DNA of 64,000 nt, from assembly GCA_016839765.1 (NCBI GenBank), contig JAEOTP010000007.1, forward strand, positions 1-64,000. Reading direction: 5' to 3'. Made by a program: the position numbers and the translations under genes. Below, piece after piece: positions 29,633 through 38,290 of the stretch. The notes beneath the pieces were generated by a model. That model saw only the letters and a program-made list of their open reading frames with translations. It was not told where the DNA came from and made no database searches. The first letter of the stretch is position 1. Each line of letters starts with the position of its first letter. Source of the DNA: Promethearchaeota archaeon (GTDB lineage Archaea > Asgardarchaeota > Lokiarchaeia > Sigyniarchaeales > SOKP01).

Positions 29633-30123
29633 TATTTAACACATCTAATAATTTTATAATTCTTCGCTTCGTAAACAACTTTAATATTACTAATTTTAAT
29701 AAAGAATTGGTTAAAAAATTCACGTAAAGTATTCTATTTTTAACGTTGATTTATATTTCATTTATTCATATTTTTTTCATTTAAATATTGAAGTAAATAA
29801 TATTTCTAAGACTATGAATCGTTCATAATGTTAACCGTATCGAATCTTAGGTTTAATAGACACAAAGTTTAAAACATTCCTTTCCTATTCTTTTTTAATC
29901 AAATAACTATTTTATTAAAGGATTTTTTAAGAAAAAAAATTTAATTTCGTAGAAGCAAAATAAAAAAAGAGATAGCCAATAAGGACTATTTCTAAATTAA
30001 GAAAATTTAATTGAAAAGAAAATAAATTATCATTCATATCGTTAATCTTAAATATGGTTTTACAATAAAATTTTTTAAATAGATAAGTTTTTGAATAAAT
30101 AAATATTACCTTAGTTTATTATC
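29633..30123. other. 491-base AT-rich divergent intergenic region
   Basis: This region separates the geranylgeranyl reductase gene (minus) from HMG-CoA synthase (plus) and must contain both promoters. I see no open reading frame of note, no tRNA-like fold and no clear repeat. A TATA-like element near 30074 is listed separately. Confidence 0.6.
30074..30081 (+). promoter_or_regulatory. TATA-like element upstream of HMG-CoA synthase
   Basis: TTTAAATA lies about 43 bases before the ATG at 30124, the right distance for an archaeal promoter with a leader of roughly 15-20 bases. The surroundings are very AT-rich, so the match is weak evidence on its own. Confidence 0.35.
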
Positions 30124-31797
30124 ATGATTTCAAACGATTATCTTTTTACTGAAATTGGCATAGATTCGTGTGCTTTTTACGCACCTAGGTCATACCTCGA
30201 TCTGCATGAACTTGCATTAGAAAGGAAAGTAGATCCAGCAAAATATTCGAAAGGATTATTATGTAAAGAAATGAGGGTCGCTGAGATCGATGAAGACGTT
30301 ATTTCTCTTGGATTAAAAGCAGGATATAATGCCTTACAAAGGGGAGGCATACACCCTAAGAGTATAGATGCTTTATTTGTAGGAACTGAAACTGAAGTGT
30401 ATGCAGCTAAGAGCATCTCTAATATATTTGCCGAAATGTTAGAGATATCACCCAATTCATTAACACAGGATGTCTATAATGCTTGCGCTGGCGGTACGCT
30501 AACAATTCTTAATGCAATCGCTTTAATTGAAAAGGAGATTATAAACAAGGCTCTCATTATTAGCACAGACATTTCTTCATATCACCTTGGTTCTTCAGGT
30601 GAACCAACTCAAGGATCAGGCGCTATTGGGCTTGTTATCTCGAAAAACCCTCGAATAGCTAAATTTAGTAAGAGTTTTGGTAAGGTTTCAGGAAGTGTTA
30701 ATGATTTTTTCAGACCTCATAATGATAAAAATGCTAGAGCGTTTGGTCGATATTCCCAAGATACATATCTAAAATTCCAGCTTGGTGCTTACGATGATTT
30801 AATCAAAAGTATTGGTGATTTTCAAGCGGATTTTTATACATTTCATGCTCCCTATTCTAAATTACCTTTAAAATGCATGCAAGAAATAATACTAAAGCGT
30901 TGGATAAAACATCTACATGATCTACCTAAATTTGAGAGAAATAAGATTAAAACTTCCATAATTAAGAAACTTGATCATTTTTTACATGATGTAGCCGTAT
31001 TACCAGAATATATTTATTTAAAACTAAAAGAGAGAGGGTATTCTTCTTCGATTTTAGAGAAACTCTCATATTGGGTGAATACTAATGTAAAAGAAAGAGT
31101 ACTTCCTCAACTAAATGTACCAATGCACTTTGGTAATATGTACAATGCTTCATTATGGGCTCAAATTATATATCTTCTTGAGAATTATGCTCGTGCTAAT
31201 GATACAATATACTTTGGTTCTTATGGCTCAGGAGCTACCTGTATTTCTGGTCTTTTAAAAGTCCAAAATGAGTTTAATGAAATTACTCAAAAAAGCCCCC
31301 ATATTAATGATTTTATAAAAATAAAGACGAGAGTAAGCGTTCAAGAATATGAATTAATGAAAAATGGTAGTGCTAAAACACAGATATCATTGGGTCATAT
31401 AGTTGAGCATGAGCAAAATAATAATAGAGGTTTTACACTTCATTTCTGTGATGAGGGGTGCCTTATCCCAAATATAGAGGGTTTAGATCACTGTCCTAAA
31501 GGACATTCTGGCTATCATAAAAGATTTTTCCCTCTCTTTGCGAAGTTAGATAGTGATCCAATTTTTCGTTCAAATGATGATCTAAAATATTTGTGTGAAG
31601 ACCTGGTAAGAGTAGCTACTAATGCACGGAAAGGTGATTCTTTAGAATATGAAATAAGGAGATTTGAGAATAAAAACGAGCAAAATATTAACGCAAAAGG
31701 ATTATTAAATTGGATTCCTGTATATATAACTATACCTGAAGACCATTTAATAAAGAGAGGTAATCAAATCCAAGATATACCCATTCCTCTTGAGTGA
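30124..31797 (+). CDS. Hydroxymethylglutaryl-CoA synthase, extended form
   Basis: It condenses acetyl-CoA with acetoacetyl-CoA to HMG-CoA, the first committed step of the mevalonate pathway. The thiolase-fold motifs are present: a GTET glutamate (near 88-91), the nucleophile Cys121 in VYNACAGGTLTIL, FHAPYSKLPLK with the catalytic His (near 240), and FGSYGSGATC (near 365). At 557 residues it is far longer than the about 350 of usual archaeal enzymes. Between the core motifs there is a helical insertion (about 255-335), and after the core a C-terminal addition carries a cysteine/histidine cluster (C442, C446, C457, H461) that could bind zinc. It is the first gene of the plus-strand half of the cluster. 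Confidence 0.9.
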   Translation: MISNDYLFTEIGIDSCAFYAPRSYLDLHELALERKVDPAKYSKGLLCKEMRVAEIDEDVISLGLKAGYNALQRGGIHPKSIDALFVGTETEVYAAKSISNIFAEMLEISPNSLTQDVYNACAGGTLTILNAIALIEKEIINKALIISTDISSYHLGSSGEPTQGSGAIGLVISKNPRIAKFSKSFGKVSGSVNDFFRPHNDKNARAFGRYSQDTYLKFQLGAYDDLIKSIGDFQADFYTFHAPYSKLPLKCMQEIILKRWIKHLHDLPKFERNKIKTSIIKKLDHFLHDVAVLPEYIYLKLKERGYSSSILEKLSYWVNTNVKERVLPQLNVPMHFGNMYNASLWAQIIYLLENYARANDTIYFGSYGSGATCISGLLKVQNEFNEITQKSPHINDFIKIKTRVSVQEYELMKNGSAKTQISLGHIVEHEQNNNRGFTLHFCDEGCLIPNIEGLDHCPKGHSGYHKRFFPLFAKLDSDPIFRSNDDLKYLCEDLVRVATNARKGDSLEYEIRRFENKNEQNINAKGLLNWIPVYITIPEDHLIKRGNQIQDIPIPLE

Positions 31798-31824
31798 ATC
31801 AAATCAATACCATTTTCAAAAATT

Positions 31825-32157
31825 CTAATCTTCGATATAATTATTTAAAAATTTTTCAACTTCATTATTAGAATTATTAATAAGTTTTTCAATATCTTCG
31901 TTTGTAGCATTATCGAGATGGATTCCTACAATAACTATCACTGTTTTCTTAATTTCCTTTGAAATCTTTTCTGCTAATGGTTTAGCGATTTCACCATCTT
32001 TATGACCATAAACACTAAGCAAGCTTGCACTTGAAGTTTGTTTATAAGGAATTGCTAGTGCAACAGCTCCGATATGAGGTTTATTTCCTCCCGTCAGCAT
32101 GAGAACTAAGTCATCTCCCATTTCAAAAGAATTTAAATCGACTTTCCATTTATTCAA
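31825..32157 (-). CDS. LpdD-like small protein linked to UbiX
   Basis: The 110-residue protein resembles the LpdD-like family, named after the small subunit D of gallate decarboxylase and often found beside UbiX/UbiD genes. Characteristic parts are DLVLMLTGGNKPHIGAVALA (about 16-35) and SVYGHKDGEIAKPLAEK. The family is thought to assist prenylated-FMN handling by UbiD-type decarboxylases. It overlaps the end of ubiX by eight bases. The start is a TTG at 32157 behind GAGGTGG, which lies within the end of ubiX. The pair would thus serve the UbiD-like decarboxylase at 34264. The family match is from memory of the motif pattern. Confidence 0.65.
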   Translation of the reverse strand: MNKWKVDLNSFEMGDDLVLMLTGGNKPHIGAVALAIPYKQTSSASLLSVYGHKDGEIAKPLAEKISKEIKKTVIVIVGIHLDNATNEDIEKLINNSNNEVEKFLNNYIED

Positions 32158-32701
32158 CTCCCCACCTCTTTATATCACTTTCTATACCAATTTGATCAAG
32201 AATCCGCCCTACTGTATATTCGATAAGTTCTTCAACAGATCTTGGTTTGATATAGTAAGAGGGAACTGGAGGGGCTATTACTACTCCTAATTTGGCGAGT
32301 TTGAGCATATTTTCAAGATGAATCGCGCTTAAAGGGCTTTCTCTTACTATTAAAATTAATTTTCTCTTTTCTTTAATATTGACATCAGCAGCTCTGGTAA
32401 TTAAGTTGTTAGCGTAACCATGAGCAATGGCTGCTAATGTTTTCATAGTACAAGGTACAATAATCATAGCATCAAGTTTATGGGAACCACTTGCAGGAGG
32501 AGCTTCTAAATCATTTACATCATAGGTTTTAGAAGCCAGATCAATAATATCTGAAATACTTAGTTCTGTTTCAGTATTTAATACTAATTCTGCAGCTTTT
32601 GATATGATTAATTCTGTTGAAATTTTTTTTTCTTTTAGGACCTTTAATAATTTAATAGCAATCAAAACCCCTGTAGCACCTGTAATTGCAACAAGAATCA
32701 T
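32150..32701 (-). CDS. ubiX: Flavin prenyltransferase UbiX
   Basis: UbiX attaches a dimethylallyl group to FMN, producing the prenylated FMN cofactor of UbiD-family decarboxylases. The 183-residue protein shows the flavin-binding start LVAITGATGVLIAIKLL (about 3-19), the APPASGSH segment (near 67-74), MIIVPCTMKTLAAIAHG with the conserved Cys/Ser-type phosphate loop, and RKLILIVRESPLS followed by a C-terminal APPVPSYY motif. The dimethylallyl phosphate it uses derives from isopentenyl phosphate made in the same cluster. It is divergent from HMG-CoA reductase and translationally coupled to the LpdD-like gene. Confidence 0.93.
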   Translation of the reverse strand: MILVAITGATGVLIAIKLLKVLKEKKISTELIISKAAELVLNTETELSISDIIDLASKTYDVNDLEAPPASGSHKLDAMIIVPCTMKTLAAIAHGYANNLITRAADVNIKEKRKLILIVRESPLSAIHLENMLKLAKLGVVIAPPVPSYYIKPRSVEELIEYTVGRILDQIGIESDIKRWGVE

Positions 32702-32901
32702 TACTAATCACTAAAATTTTTACATTAACTTTTTCTTAATAATAATAGGTATTTAGGGATAATAATTATTTTATGTAAATATTTCAAAATTTATTTTCGC
32801 AGCAATTTCTTATAGAAAGAAAATAAATTCACATTAAAAAACTCTATAACTATTAAATATAATATATTATTTAAATTAGCAAAAAAATTGGTTGTGATAA
32901 A

Positions 32902-34182
32902 ATGAGTAAATTCCATTCTGATATCTCAGGTTTTTATAAACTATCCTTAAGAGAACGGCAAAAAACTCTTTCTGAGCTTGTTAATCTTGATGATGAAGAG
33001 GTCAAATTACTTAAAAATTTTGGATATTTCAAAGAGACACAAATTGATACTTTAATTGAAAACGTTGTTGGATCTTATCAATTACCCATTGGGATTGCGT
33101 GTAATTTTAGAATTAATAACAAGGATTACTTGATTCCTATGGTAATAGAGGAACCTTCCGTTGTTGCAGCAGCTTCAAACGCAGCAAGAATTGCTCGAAA
33201 ACATGGAGGATTTTTTTCAGAAAAAGTAGATTCAATTATGATATCTCAAATCCAAATAACCAATCTTACTGATGTTGAACAAGCTAAAAAAATTTTGTTA
33301 GAGAATAAAAAGAATATATTGAAGATTGCTAATGACCAAGATCCAATCTTAGTAAAACTTGGTGGAGGAGCATATGATTTTGAACTCAGAGATATTTATA
33401 CAAGAAAAGGTGTTATGTTAATAATTCATTTATTAGTCAATGTTTTAGATGCTATGGGTGCTAATGTAGTCAATACTATGGCTGAGTCTGTTACGCCTTA
33501 TATCGAGGAGTTATGTGAGGGTAAAGTTAATCTACGAATCGTATCAAATTTAGCCATTCATAGACTGGCAAAATGTAAAGCTAAATTTGACAAAGTCTTA
33601 TTAGGTGGAGAAGAAGTTGTAAAAGGTATAGTTAATGCATATGAATTTGCCCTTGCTGATCCATATCGTGCCACAACTCATAATAAAGGAATAATGAATG
33701 GAATAACTGCTCTAACTTTAGCAACTGGGAATGATACACGAGCTATAGAATCTGGAGCTCATGCTTATGCTTCATTAAAAGGTAATTATTCTCCATTGAC
33801 TAATTTTGAAGTTGATGCAGAAGGAAATTTAATAGGTGAAATTAAGATTCCACTTGCTTTAGGAATTATTGGCGGGATGACAAAATTACATCCAATGGCG
33901 CGATTAAATCTAAAAATTCTAGGTGTAAAATCAGCTGCAGAGTTATCTCAAGTTGCAGCTGCAGTAGGACTAGCTCAAAACGTTGCAGCATTAAGAGCTT
34001 TAGCGGCTGAAGGTATTCAGAGAGGTCATATGGCACTTCATTCTCGTAATATTGCAAAATTAGCTGGAGTGCCTGAGAATCTTATTGATCAAGTAGCAAA
34101 AAAATTAGTTAAAGATAACAAAATTAGGATTGATTATGCTAAAGAAATATTACAAAAAATTATCGATAAGAAAAACCTTTAG
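32902..34182 (+). CDS. Class II (bacterial-type) HMG-CoA reductase
   Basis: It reduces HMG-CoA to mevalonate with NAD(P)H. The 426-residue length and motifs match class II enzymes: ENVVGSYQLPIGIA (about 53-66), the catalytic Glu in EEPSVVAAASNAA (near 88), LAIHRLAKCKAKF with the catalytic lysine (near 220), DPYRATTHNKGIMNG (near 250) and the C-terminal histidine in GHMALHSRN (near 375). Most archaea use class I; class II occurs in some lineages by ancient exchange with bacteria. A GTGAT ribosome-binding site precedes the ATG. It heads a plus-strand run of mevalonate genes. Confidence 0.92.
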   Translation: MSKFHSDISGFYKLSLRERQKTLSELVNLDDEEVKLLKNFGYFKETQIDTLIENVVGSYQLPIGIACNFRINNKDYLIPMVIEEPSVVAAASNAARIARKHGGFFSEKVDSIMISQIQITNLTDVEQAKKILLENKKNILKIANDQDPILVKLGGGAYDFELRDIYTRKGVMLIIHLLVNVLDAMGANVVNTMAESVTPYIEELCEGKVNLRIVSNLAIHRLAKCKAKFDKVLLGGEEVVKGIVNAYEFALADPYRATTHNKGIMNGITALTLATGNDTRAIESGAHAYASLKGNYSPLTNFEVDAEGNLIGEIKIPLALGIIGGMTKLHPMARLNLKILGVKSAAELSQVAAAVGLAQNVAALRALAAEGIQRGHMALHSRNIAKLAGVPENLIDQVAKKLVKDNKIRIDYAKEILQKIIDKKNL

Positions 34183-34263
34183 TTTTATAAAAAGTGGTTC
34201 ATAAACTTCTCTAGTTAAAACCTTTATTATTCGTAATACTATCATTATAAAAAATGATTTGAG

Positions 34264-35574
34264 TTGATAAATTTGGGATTTAGACAATATTTAAATAAAA
34301 TTGAAGAAAGCGGACTTCTTAAAAAAATAGATGTTGATGTTTCAAAGAAATTAGAGATTTCAGGTATTTTAAAAGAATTAGAGCCAACCCCCGTATTGTT
34401 TAATAATGTCAATGAATCTGAGTTCCGAGTAGTTGGCAATATGTTTTGTACTAAAAATGTAATTGCTTCATATTTCGGTGTGACTCCAGCAGATCTTATT
34501 CCTATGCTTTCTAAAGCGATTAAAGAAAGAAAAGAACCTGAGGTTATATCAAAGGCCCCCTGCCAAGAAGTAGTCGAATCAAATGTAGATTTAGATAAAG
34601 TTCCAATATTATTCCACTGTGAAAAGGATGGGGGGAATTATATAAGCTCAGCTGTAGTTGTCACTAAGGATCCTGATTATGGGCAAAATTTGGATTTTCA
34701 TAGAGCTATGCAGATTTCTAAAGAAAAATTTACGACTAGAATAGTAAAAGGACGTCACTTTTACAAATTTTTAGAAAAGAATGGTGAATTGGACGTAGCT
34801 TTTTGTATAGGGAATTCTCCAAATATTCTTATTGCTGGAGCTACTTCTGTTGATATTGGGGTAGATGAATTGACAATTGCTAATGCATTAGAACCAATTA
34901 AACTTGTTAAGGCAAATTCTGTTGATTTATTAATTCCTGCAGAAACTGAATTTGTTTTAGAGGGACGAGTATTTTCGGAAGAAAGATATGCTGAGGGACC
35001 TTTTGTTGATTTAACTGAAACATATGATGTAGTGAGAGATGAACCTGTTTTTGAAGTTAAGAAAATCACACATAGAAAAGATGCAATTTGGCAAGCATTA
35101 TTACCAGGTGCCCTAGAGCATAAGATTTTAATGGGAATGCCCCGTGAGCCAACCATTTTTAATAAAGTGAATGAATCAGGCGTAAAATGTCTAGATGTAA
35201 ACATTAATCCGGGAGGATGCTCATGGCTTCATGCCATTGTAAAAATTGACAAGTCTTCAGAAGAGGATGGTAAAAAAGCAATTTATGGCGCTTTTGCTGG
35301 TCATAGTAGCTGTAAACATGTCTTTGTTGTAGATAAAGATATTGATATCTATGACCCATTATCCGTGGAATGGGCAATGGCAACTCGTTTTCAAGGAGAT
35401 TTAAGAATGGTAATTAAAGATAAAGAACCGGGTAGTAGTTTAGATCCAAGTGCTGAACCAGGCACAAAAATGACTACGAAAATTGGCTTTGATTTCACAA
35501 AACCACTTGTTACTAAGGGTAAGAGTTTTGACTTAGCCAAATTTCCTAAAGTTGACATAGATAAATATCTTTAA
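34264..35574 (+). CDS. UbiD-family anhydromevalonate phosphate decarboxylase
   Basis: UbiD-fold decarboxylase of 436 residues (GGNYISSAVVVTKDPDYG near 120; GRVFSEERYAEGPFVDLT with acidic/Arg active-site residues near 235-250; GNMFCTKN near 60). In the archaeal mevalonate pathway this branch converts trans-anhydromevalonate 5-phosphate to isopentenyl phosphate using prenylated FMN. That role rests on context: it sits directly before the two phosphomevalonate dehydratase genes and near ubiX. The TTG at 34264 is the outermost start; a second in-frame TTG at 34273, spaced behind a GTTGAT motif, may be the true one. The stop is three bases before the next open frame. Confidence 0.88.
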   Translation: MINLGFRQYLNKIEESGLLKKIDVDVSKKLEISGILKELEPTPVLFNNVNESEFRVVGNMFCTKNVIASYFGVTPADLIPMLSKAIKERKEPEVISKAPCQEVVESNVDLDKVPILFHCEKDGGNYISSAVVVTKDPDYGQNLDFHRAMQISKEKFTTRIVKGRHFYKFLEKNGELDVAFCIGNSPNILIAGATSVDIGVDELTIANALEPIKLVKANSVDLLIPAETEFVLEGRVFSEERYAEGPFVDLTETYDVVRDEPVFEVKKITHRKDAIWQALLPGALEHKILMGMPREPTIFNKVNESGVKCLDVNINPGGCSWLHAIVKIDKSSEEDGKKAIYGAFAGHSSCKHVFVVDKDIDIYDPLSVEWAMATRFQGDLRMVIKDKEPGSSLDPSAEPGTKMTTKIGFDFTKPLVTKGKSFDLAKFPKVDIDKYL

Positions 35575-35579
35575 TTTTT

Positions 35580-35585
35580 GGAGGT
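35580..35585 (+). promoter_or_regulatory. Strong ribosome-binding site GGAGGT
   Basis: GGAGGT lies seven bases before the ATG at 35593 and only one base before the ATG at 35587, so it favours 35593 as the start of the dehydratase large subunit. Confidence 0.6.
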
Positions 35586-35592
35586 AATGAAA

Positions 35593-36786
35593 ATGAAATT
35601 AACTTCTGAAGATCAAGATATGTTGGATGGTAAATATGGAAAGGCCACCCAAAAATCAATGGAAATTTTAACCATACTTGGTGAAATATTTGAAGCTGAA
35701 GATATGATTGATGTGGTGGGTGTTCAGATCGCAGGTGTGTCCTATGACAATCTTGGAGAAGCAGGATTGGAATTCTTAAGCGAGATGGCAGAAGATGGAA
35801 AGGTTAGAGTCTTAACTACATTAAATCCAGCAGGAATGGATCGTGAAAATTGGCGAGCATTGGGTATTGATGAAGAATTTGCTAAGAATCAAAATCGCGC
35901 TCTCGATGCTTTTGCTAAAATGGGGATAATTACAACCTGTTCTTGTACGCCTTACTTAATTGGTAATACGCCTCATTATGGTCAGCATCTTGCATGGGCT
36001 GAAAGTAGCGCGGTATGTTATGCTAATTCCGTTATTGGTGCTCGAAGTAATCGTGAAGGCGGCCCAAGTGCTCTAGCATCAGCTTTGACCGGAATAACAC
36101 CTAGATATGGGTATCATTTGGATAAAAATCGTCAAGGGGAAGTTTTAATTAAAGTTAACGCTCCAGTTAAAGGAACCGATGAATTTGGAGTTTTAGGAAA
36201 AATAATAGGTGATAAATTAGTTAAATTAGGCAAAAAAATACCATACATAACAGGTATCCCTTCTGCTTCAATTGAAGAACTCAAGTCATTTTGTGCTTCC
36301 GTTGCTACTTATGGTGGAACTGCACTATTCCACATGGAAAGAATAACTCCCGAATTCGATACATACCCTAAACCAAGCGATATCGTTTTTGACATTAATC
36401 AAAGCGATCTAGATAAAGCACGTGCTGAGCTTATAGATGATCATCTTGAAATTGATTTTGTAAGTATTGGCTGTCCTCACGCTTCAATACATGAAATTGC
36501 CACAATTGCAAAATTGTTAAAGGGAAAGAAAGTAAAGAAAGAATTTTGGATAACTACTGCTCGTCCAACCAAGAGAATTGCAGATGAAGTTGGTTATTCT
36601 AAAATAATTGAAATGGCAGGAGCAAAATTTGCAGCAGATACTTGCTGTGTTGTAGCCCCAATTAAAGGACGTTTCAAGGGTATAATGGTTGACTCCGCTA
36701 AAGCATGTTATTATGGTCGTGCAAAGAATAAATTTAAAGTAAAAATAGGAAAAATTGAAGAATGTGTTGAGGAGGCTACAAAATGA
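35593..36786 (+). CDS. Phosphomevalonate dehydratase large subunit (aconitase X type)
   Basis: It dehydrates 5-phosphomevalonate to trans-anhydromevalonate 5-phosphate, together with the small subunit that follows. The 397-residue protein has the AcnX catalytic-domain pattern: GKYGKATQKSMEIL at the N-terminus, VGVQIAGVSYDNLG, candidate iron-sulfur cysteines in TTCSCTPYLIGN (near 115-120), IGCPHASIHE (near 295) and AADTCCVVAP (near 350), and an SNREGGPSALASALTG loop. The start is set by the GGAGGT site. Its stop overlaps the start of the small-subunit gene (ATGA), a sign of coupled translation and a fixed complex. Confidence 0.9.
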   Translation: MKLTSEDQDMLDGKYGKATQKSMEILTILGEIFEAEDMIDVVGVQIAGVSYDNLGEAGLEFLSEMAEDGKVRVLTTLNPAGMDRENWRALGIDEEFAKNQNRALDAFAKMGIITTCSCTPYLIGNTPHYGQHLAWAESSAVCYANSVIGARSNREGGPSALASALTGITPRYGYHLDKNRQGEVLIKVNAPVKGTDEFGVLGKIIGDKLVKLGKKIPYITGIPSASIEELKSFCASVATYGGTALFHMERITPEFDTYPKPSDIVFDINQSDLDKARAELIDDHLEIDFVSIGCPHASIHEIATIAKLLKGKKVKKEFWITTARPTKRIADEVGYSKIIEMAGAKFAADTCCVVAPIKGRFKGIMVDSAKACYYGRAKNKFKVKIGKIEECVEEATK

Positions 36787-37175
36787 AGCTAAATGGAAGA
36801 AAAATATATAAGGGGAAAACTAAAGGAAAAACAATAGTCACCAAAGACGGAATTTCGTTTTATGGAGGCATAGATCCCGATACTGGAATAGTTGTGGAAG
36901 TTGGACATGAATTAGAAGGCCAATCTGTTTCTGGTAAAATATTAGTATTTCCAACTGGAAAAGGTTCTACTGTGGGGTCTTATACTATGTATCGAATGAA
37001 GAAGAATAATACAGCTCCTCTAGCTATAATTAACGAAAAGATCGATACGATCATTGCAGTGGGATGTATAATAAGCGAAATTCCATGCGTGGATATGATC
37101 GATATTAACTTAATAAAAAATGAACAGGAAGTTGTTGTCAATGGTTCTGAAGGAACTGTTGAAATTATAGATTAA
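36783..37175 (+). CDS. Phosphomevalonate dehydratase small subunit
   Basis: The 130-residue swivelling-domain subunit of the AcnX-type dehydratase is recognisable from GKILVFPTGKGSTVGSYTMY (about 58-77), which holds the conserved serine region, and APLAIINEKIDTIIAVGCII. Usual length is about 130-140 residues. It overlaps the large-subunit gene by four bases. After it comes an A-run/T-run stretch (37178-37203) that may cause partial termination before the mevalonate kinase gene. Confidence 0.9.
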   Translation: MKLNGRKIYKGKTKGKTIVTKDGISFYGGIDPDTGIVVEVGHELEGQSVSGKILVFPTGKGSTVGSYTMYRMKKNNTAPLAIINEKIDTIIAVGCIISEIPCVDMIDINLIKNEQEVVVNGSEGTVEIID

Positions 37176-37244
37176 TTAAAAAAAAAAAAATTTATATTTT
37201 TTTATAATAATTATTCAAGATAAATAACCAAATTATGTAGAGAA

Positions 37245-37249
37245 GGTGA
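37245..37249 (+). promoter_or_regulatory. Ribosome-binding site GGTGA of mevalonate kinase
   Basis: AGAAGGTGAA is followed after five bases by TTG at 37255, whose frame reads MGTGKGYGKTILFGE, the expected N-terminus of mevalonate kinase. This supports the TTG start and shows that the first exon is a real translated segment. Confidence 0.6.
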
Positions 37250-37254
37250 AATTT

Positions 37255-38221
37255 TTGGGAACTGGAAAAGGGTATGGAAAGACTATTCTTTTTGGCGAAT
37301 TTTTCCTCCCAATTCGGGAATAAACGCTAACATTTTGTAGTTTATGGTCTTCCAGCAATCGCATCCGCTATCGGTTCTAAGACAATCGCTACTGTTAAAG
37401 CAGTCAATGGCGAAGGATGGACAGTAGATGACCAACGAATAGCAACACCAGGTTATAAGGATAAAAAATTTAAAGAGGCCCAACAAGCTATTATTAACGT
37501 TATTAAATACTTAAATATTGATATTATTAATAATAAACTTGAGATTACTTTTACAGGAGATTTAGTAGCAGCAAGTGGAGTGGGAGCTTCTGCAGCTCAA
37601 TGTACTTCTCTTGCTCGTGCACTCAGTGAGGAATTTAATCTTAATTTAGATGATGAAAAAATAAATGAAGCTGCTTATTCAGGTGAAATGGCATACCATG
37701 GAACTCCATCTGGCATCGATAATACCGCATCCACATATGGAGGATTAATTTGGTTTGTGAAAAGTTTAAGTGGAGGAAAAAACACCATTGATCGTCTCAA
37801 ATCTGCCGAAAAAATGCATTTAATTATAGCAAATACGGGCATAACTGCTTCTACTGCTGAGGTTGTTGCAGATGTTCGTAAATTGAGAGAAGAGAATCCA
37901 GAAAAGTTTAATAAAATATTCAATAAATATGAAAAAATCGCAAAAAATGCAAAAAATGCATTAATTAAAGGCGATAGGGATTCTGTTGGAAAATTAATGA
38001 ATCAAAATCATAAATTATTACAATTAATATCAGTTTCATCTGAGATTAATGACAAAATTGTCGATATTGCCTTAAATAATGGAGCAATAGGAGCAAAAAT
38101 GACTGGGACTGGTCGAGGGGGATTAGTAATAGCTTTAACCTTAGATGAAAATAATCAAAAAAGTGTTTCTGCTACTATCGAGAAGGAGGGTTTTTCAACA
38201 TGGAAAACAACTATTGGTTAA
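37255..38221 (+). CDS. mvk: Mevalonate kinase, interrupted by a 31-nt putative intron
   Basis: GHMP-family kinase making 5-phosphomevalonate. The uninterrupted frame only covers 37580-38221 (from the GTG in the ATP-binding loop), but the reading frame is legible from 37331 (HFVVYGLPAIASAIG) onward, and a 15-codon first exon runs from the TTG at 37255 to 37299 (MGTGKGYGKTILFGE). Joining 37299 to 37331 gives the classic ILFGEHFVVYGLPAIA motif, then the GDLVAASGVGASAAQ ATP loop, HGTPSGIDNTAS with the catalytic Asp, and MTGTGRGGLVIAL. The spliced product has 311 residues (936 nt with stop, divisible by three), the usual length. Unspliced, the mRNA meets TAA at 37328. A degraded gene is the alternative, but no other damage is visible. 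Confidence 0.85.
37300..37330 (+). other. Putative 31-nt BHB-type archaeal intron in mevalonate kinase
   Basis: This insertion falls exactly between codons GAA and CAT of the conserved FGEH motif. G294-G297 (GGCG) can pair with C325-T328 (CGCT, one G·U) as a four-base-pair central helix. It is followed on each strand by a three-base bulge, A298-A299-T300 and A329-A330-C331. Cutting between the second and third base of each bulge, where tRNA-splicing endonuclease cuts, removes exactly 37300-37330. On the intron side TTT (301-303) pairs with AAA (322-324) and TCCC (307-310) with GGGA (316-319). (Numbers without prefix are last three digits after 37.) The exon-side helix is weak, so it would be a relaxed motif. 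Confidence 0.7.
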
Positions 38222-38290
38222 ATTATTATGTTTTAAATCTAAATCAAAATTACTTAAATCATTTATTTCATTTTTAGATGGGTATTAGAT

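Noticed and set aside
34761-35204. Minus-strand frame of 147 codons
   Set aside because: Lies wholly inside the well-supported UbiD-like decarboxylase gene and shows no family features.
37178-37203. A-run/T-run before mevalonate kinase as a strong terminator
   Set aside because: The T-run is only seven bases and the next gene is in the same pathway and direction, so it may not stop transcription.
37255-38221. Mevalonate kinase as a frameshifted pseudogene
   Set aside because: The insertion is at an exact codon boundary, removal gives a perfect motif and length, a good ribosome-binding site precedes the first exon, and no other lesion exists in the gene.
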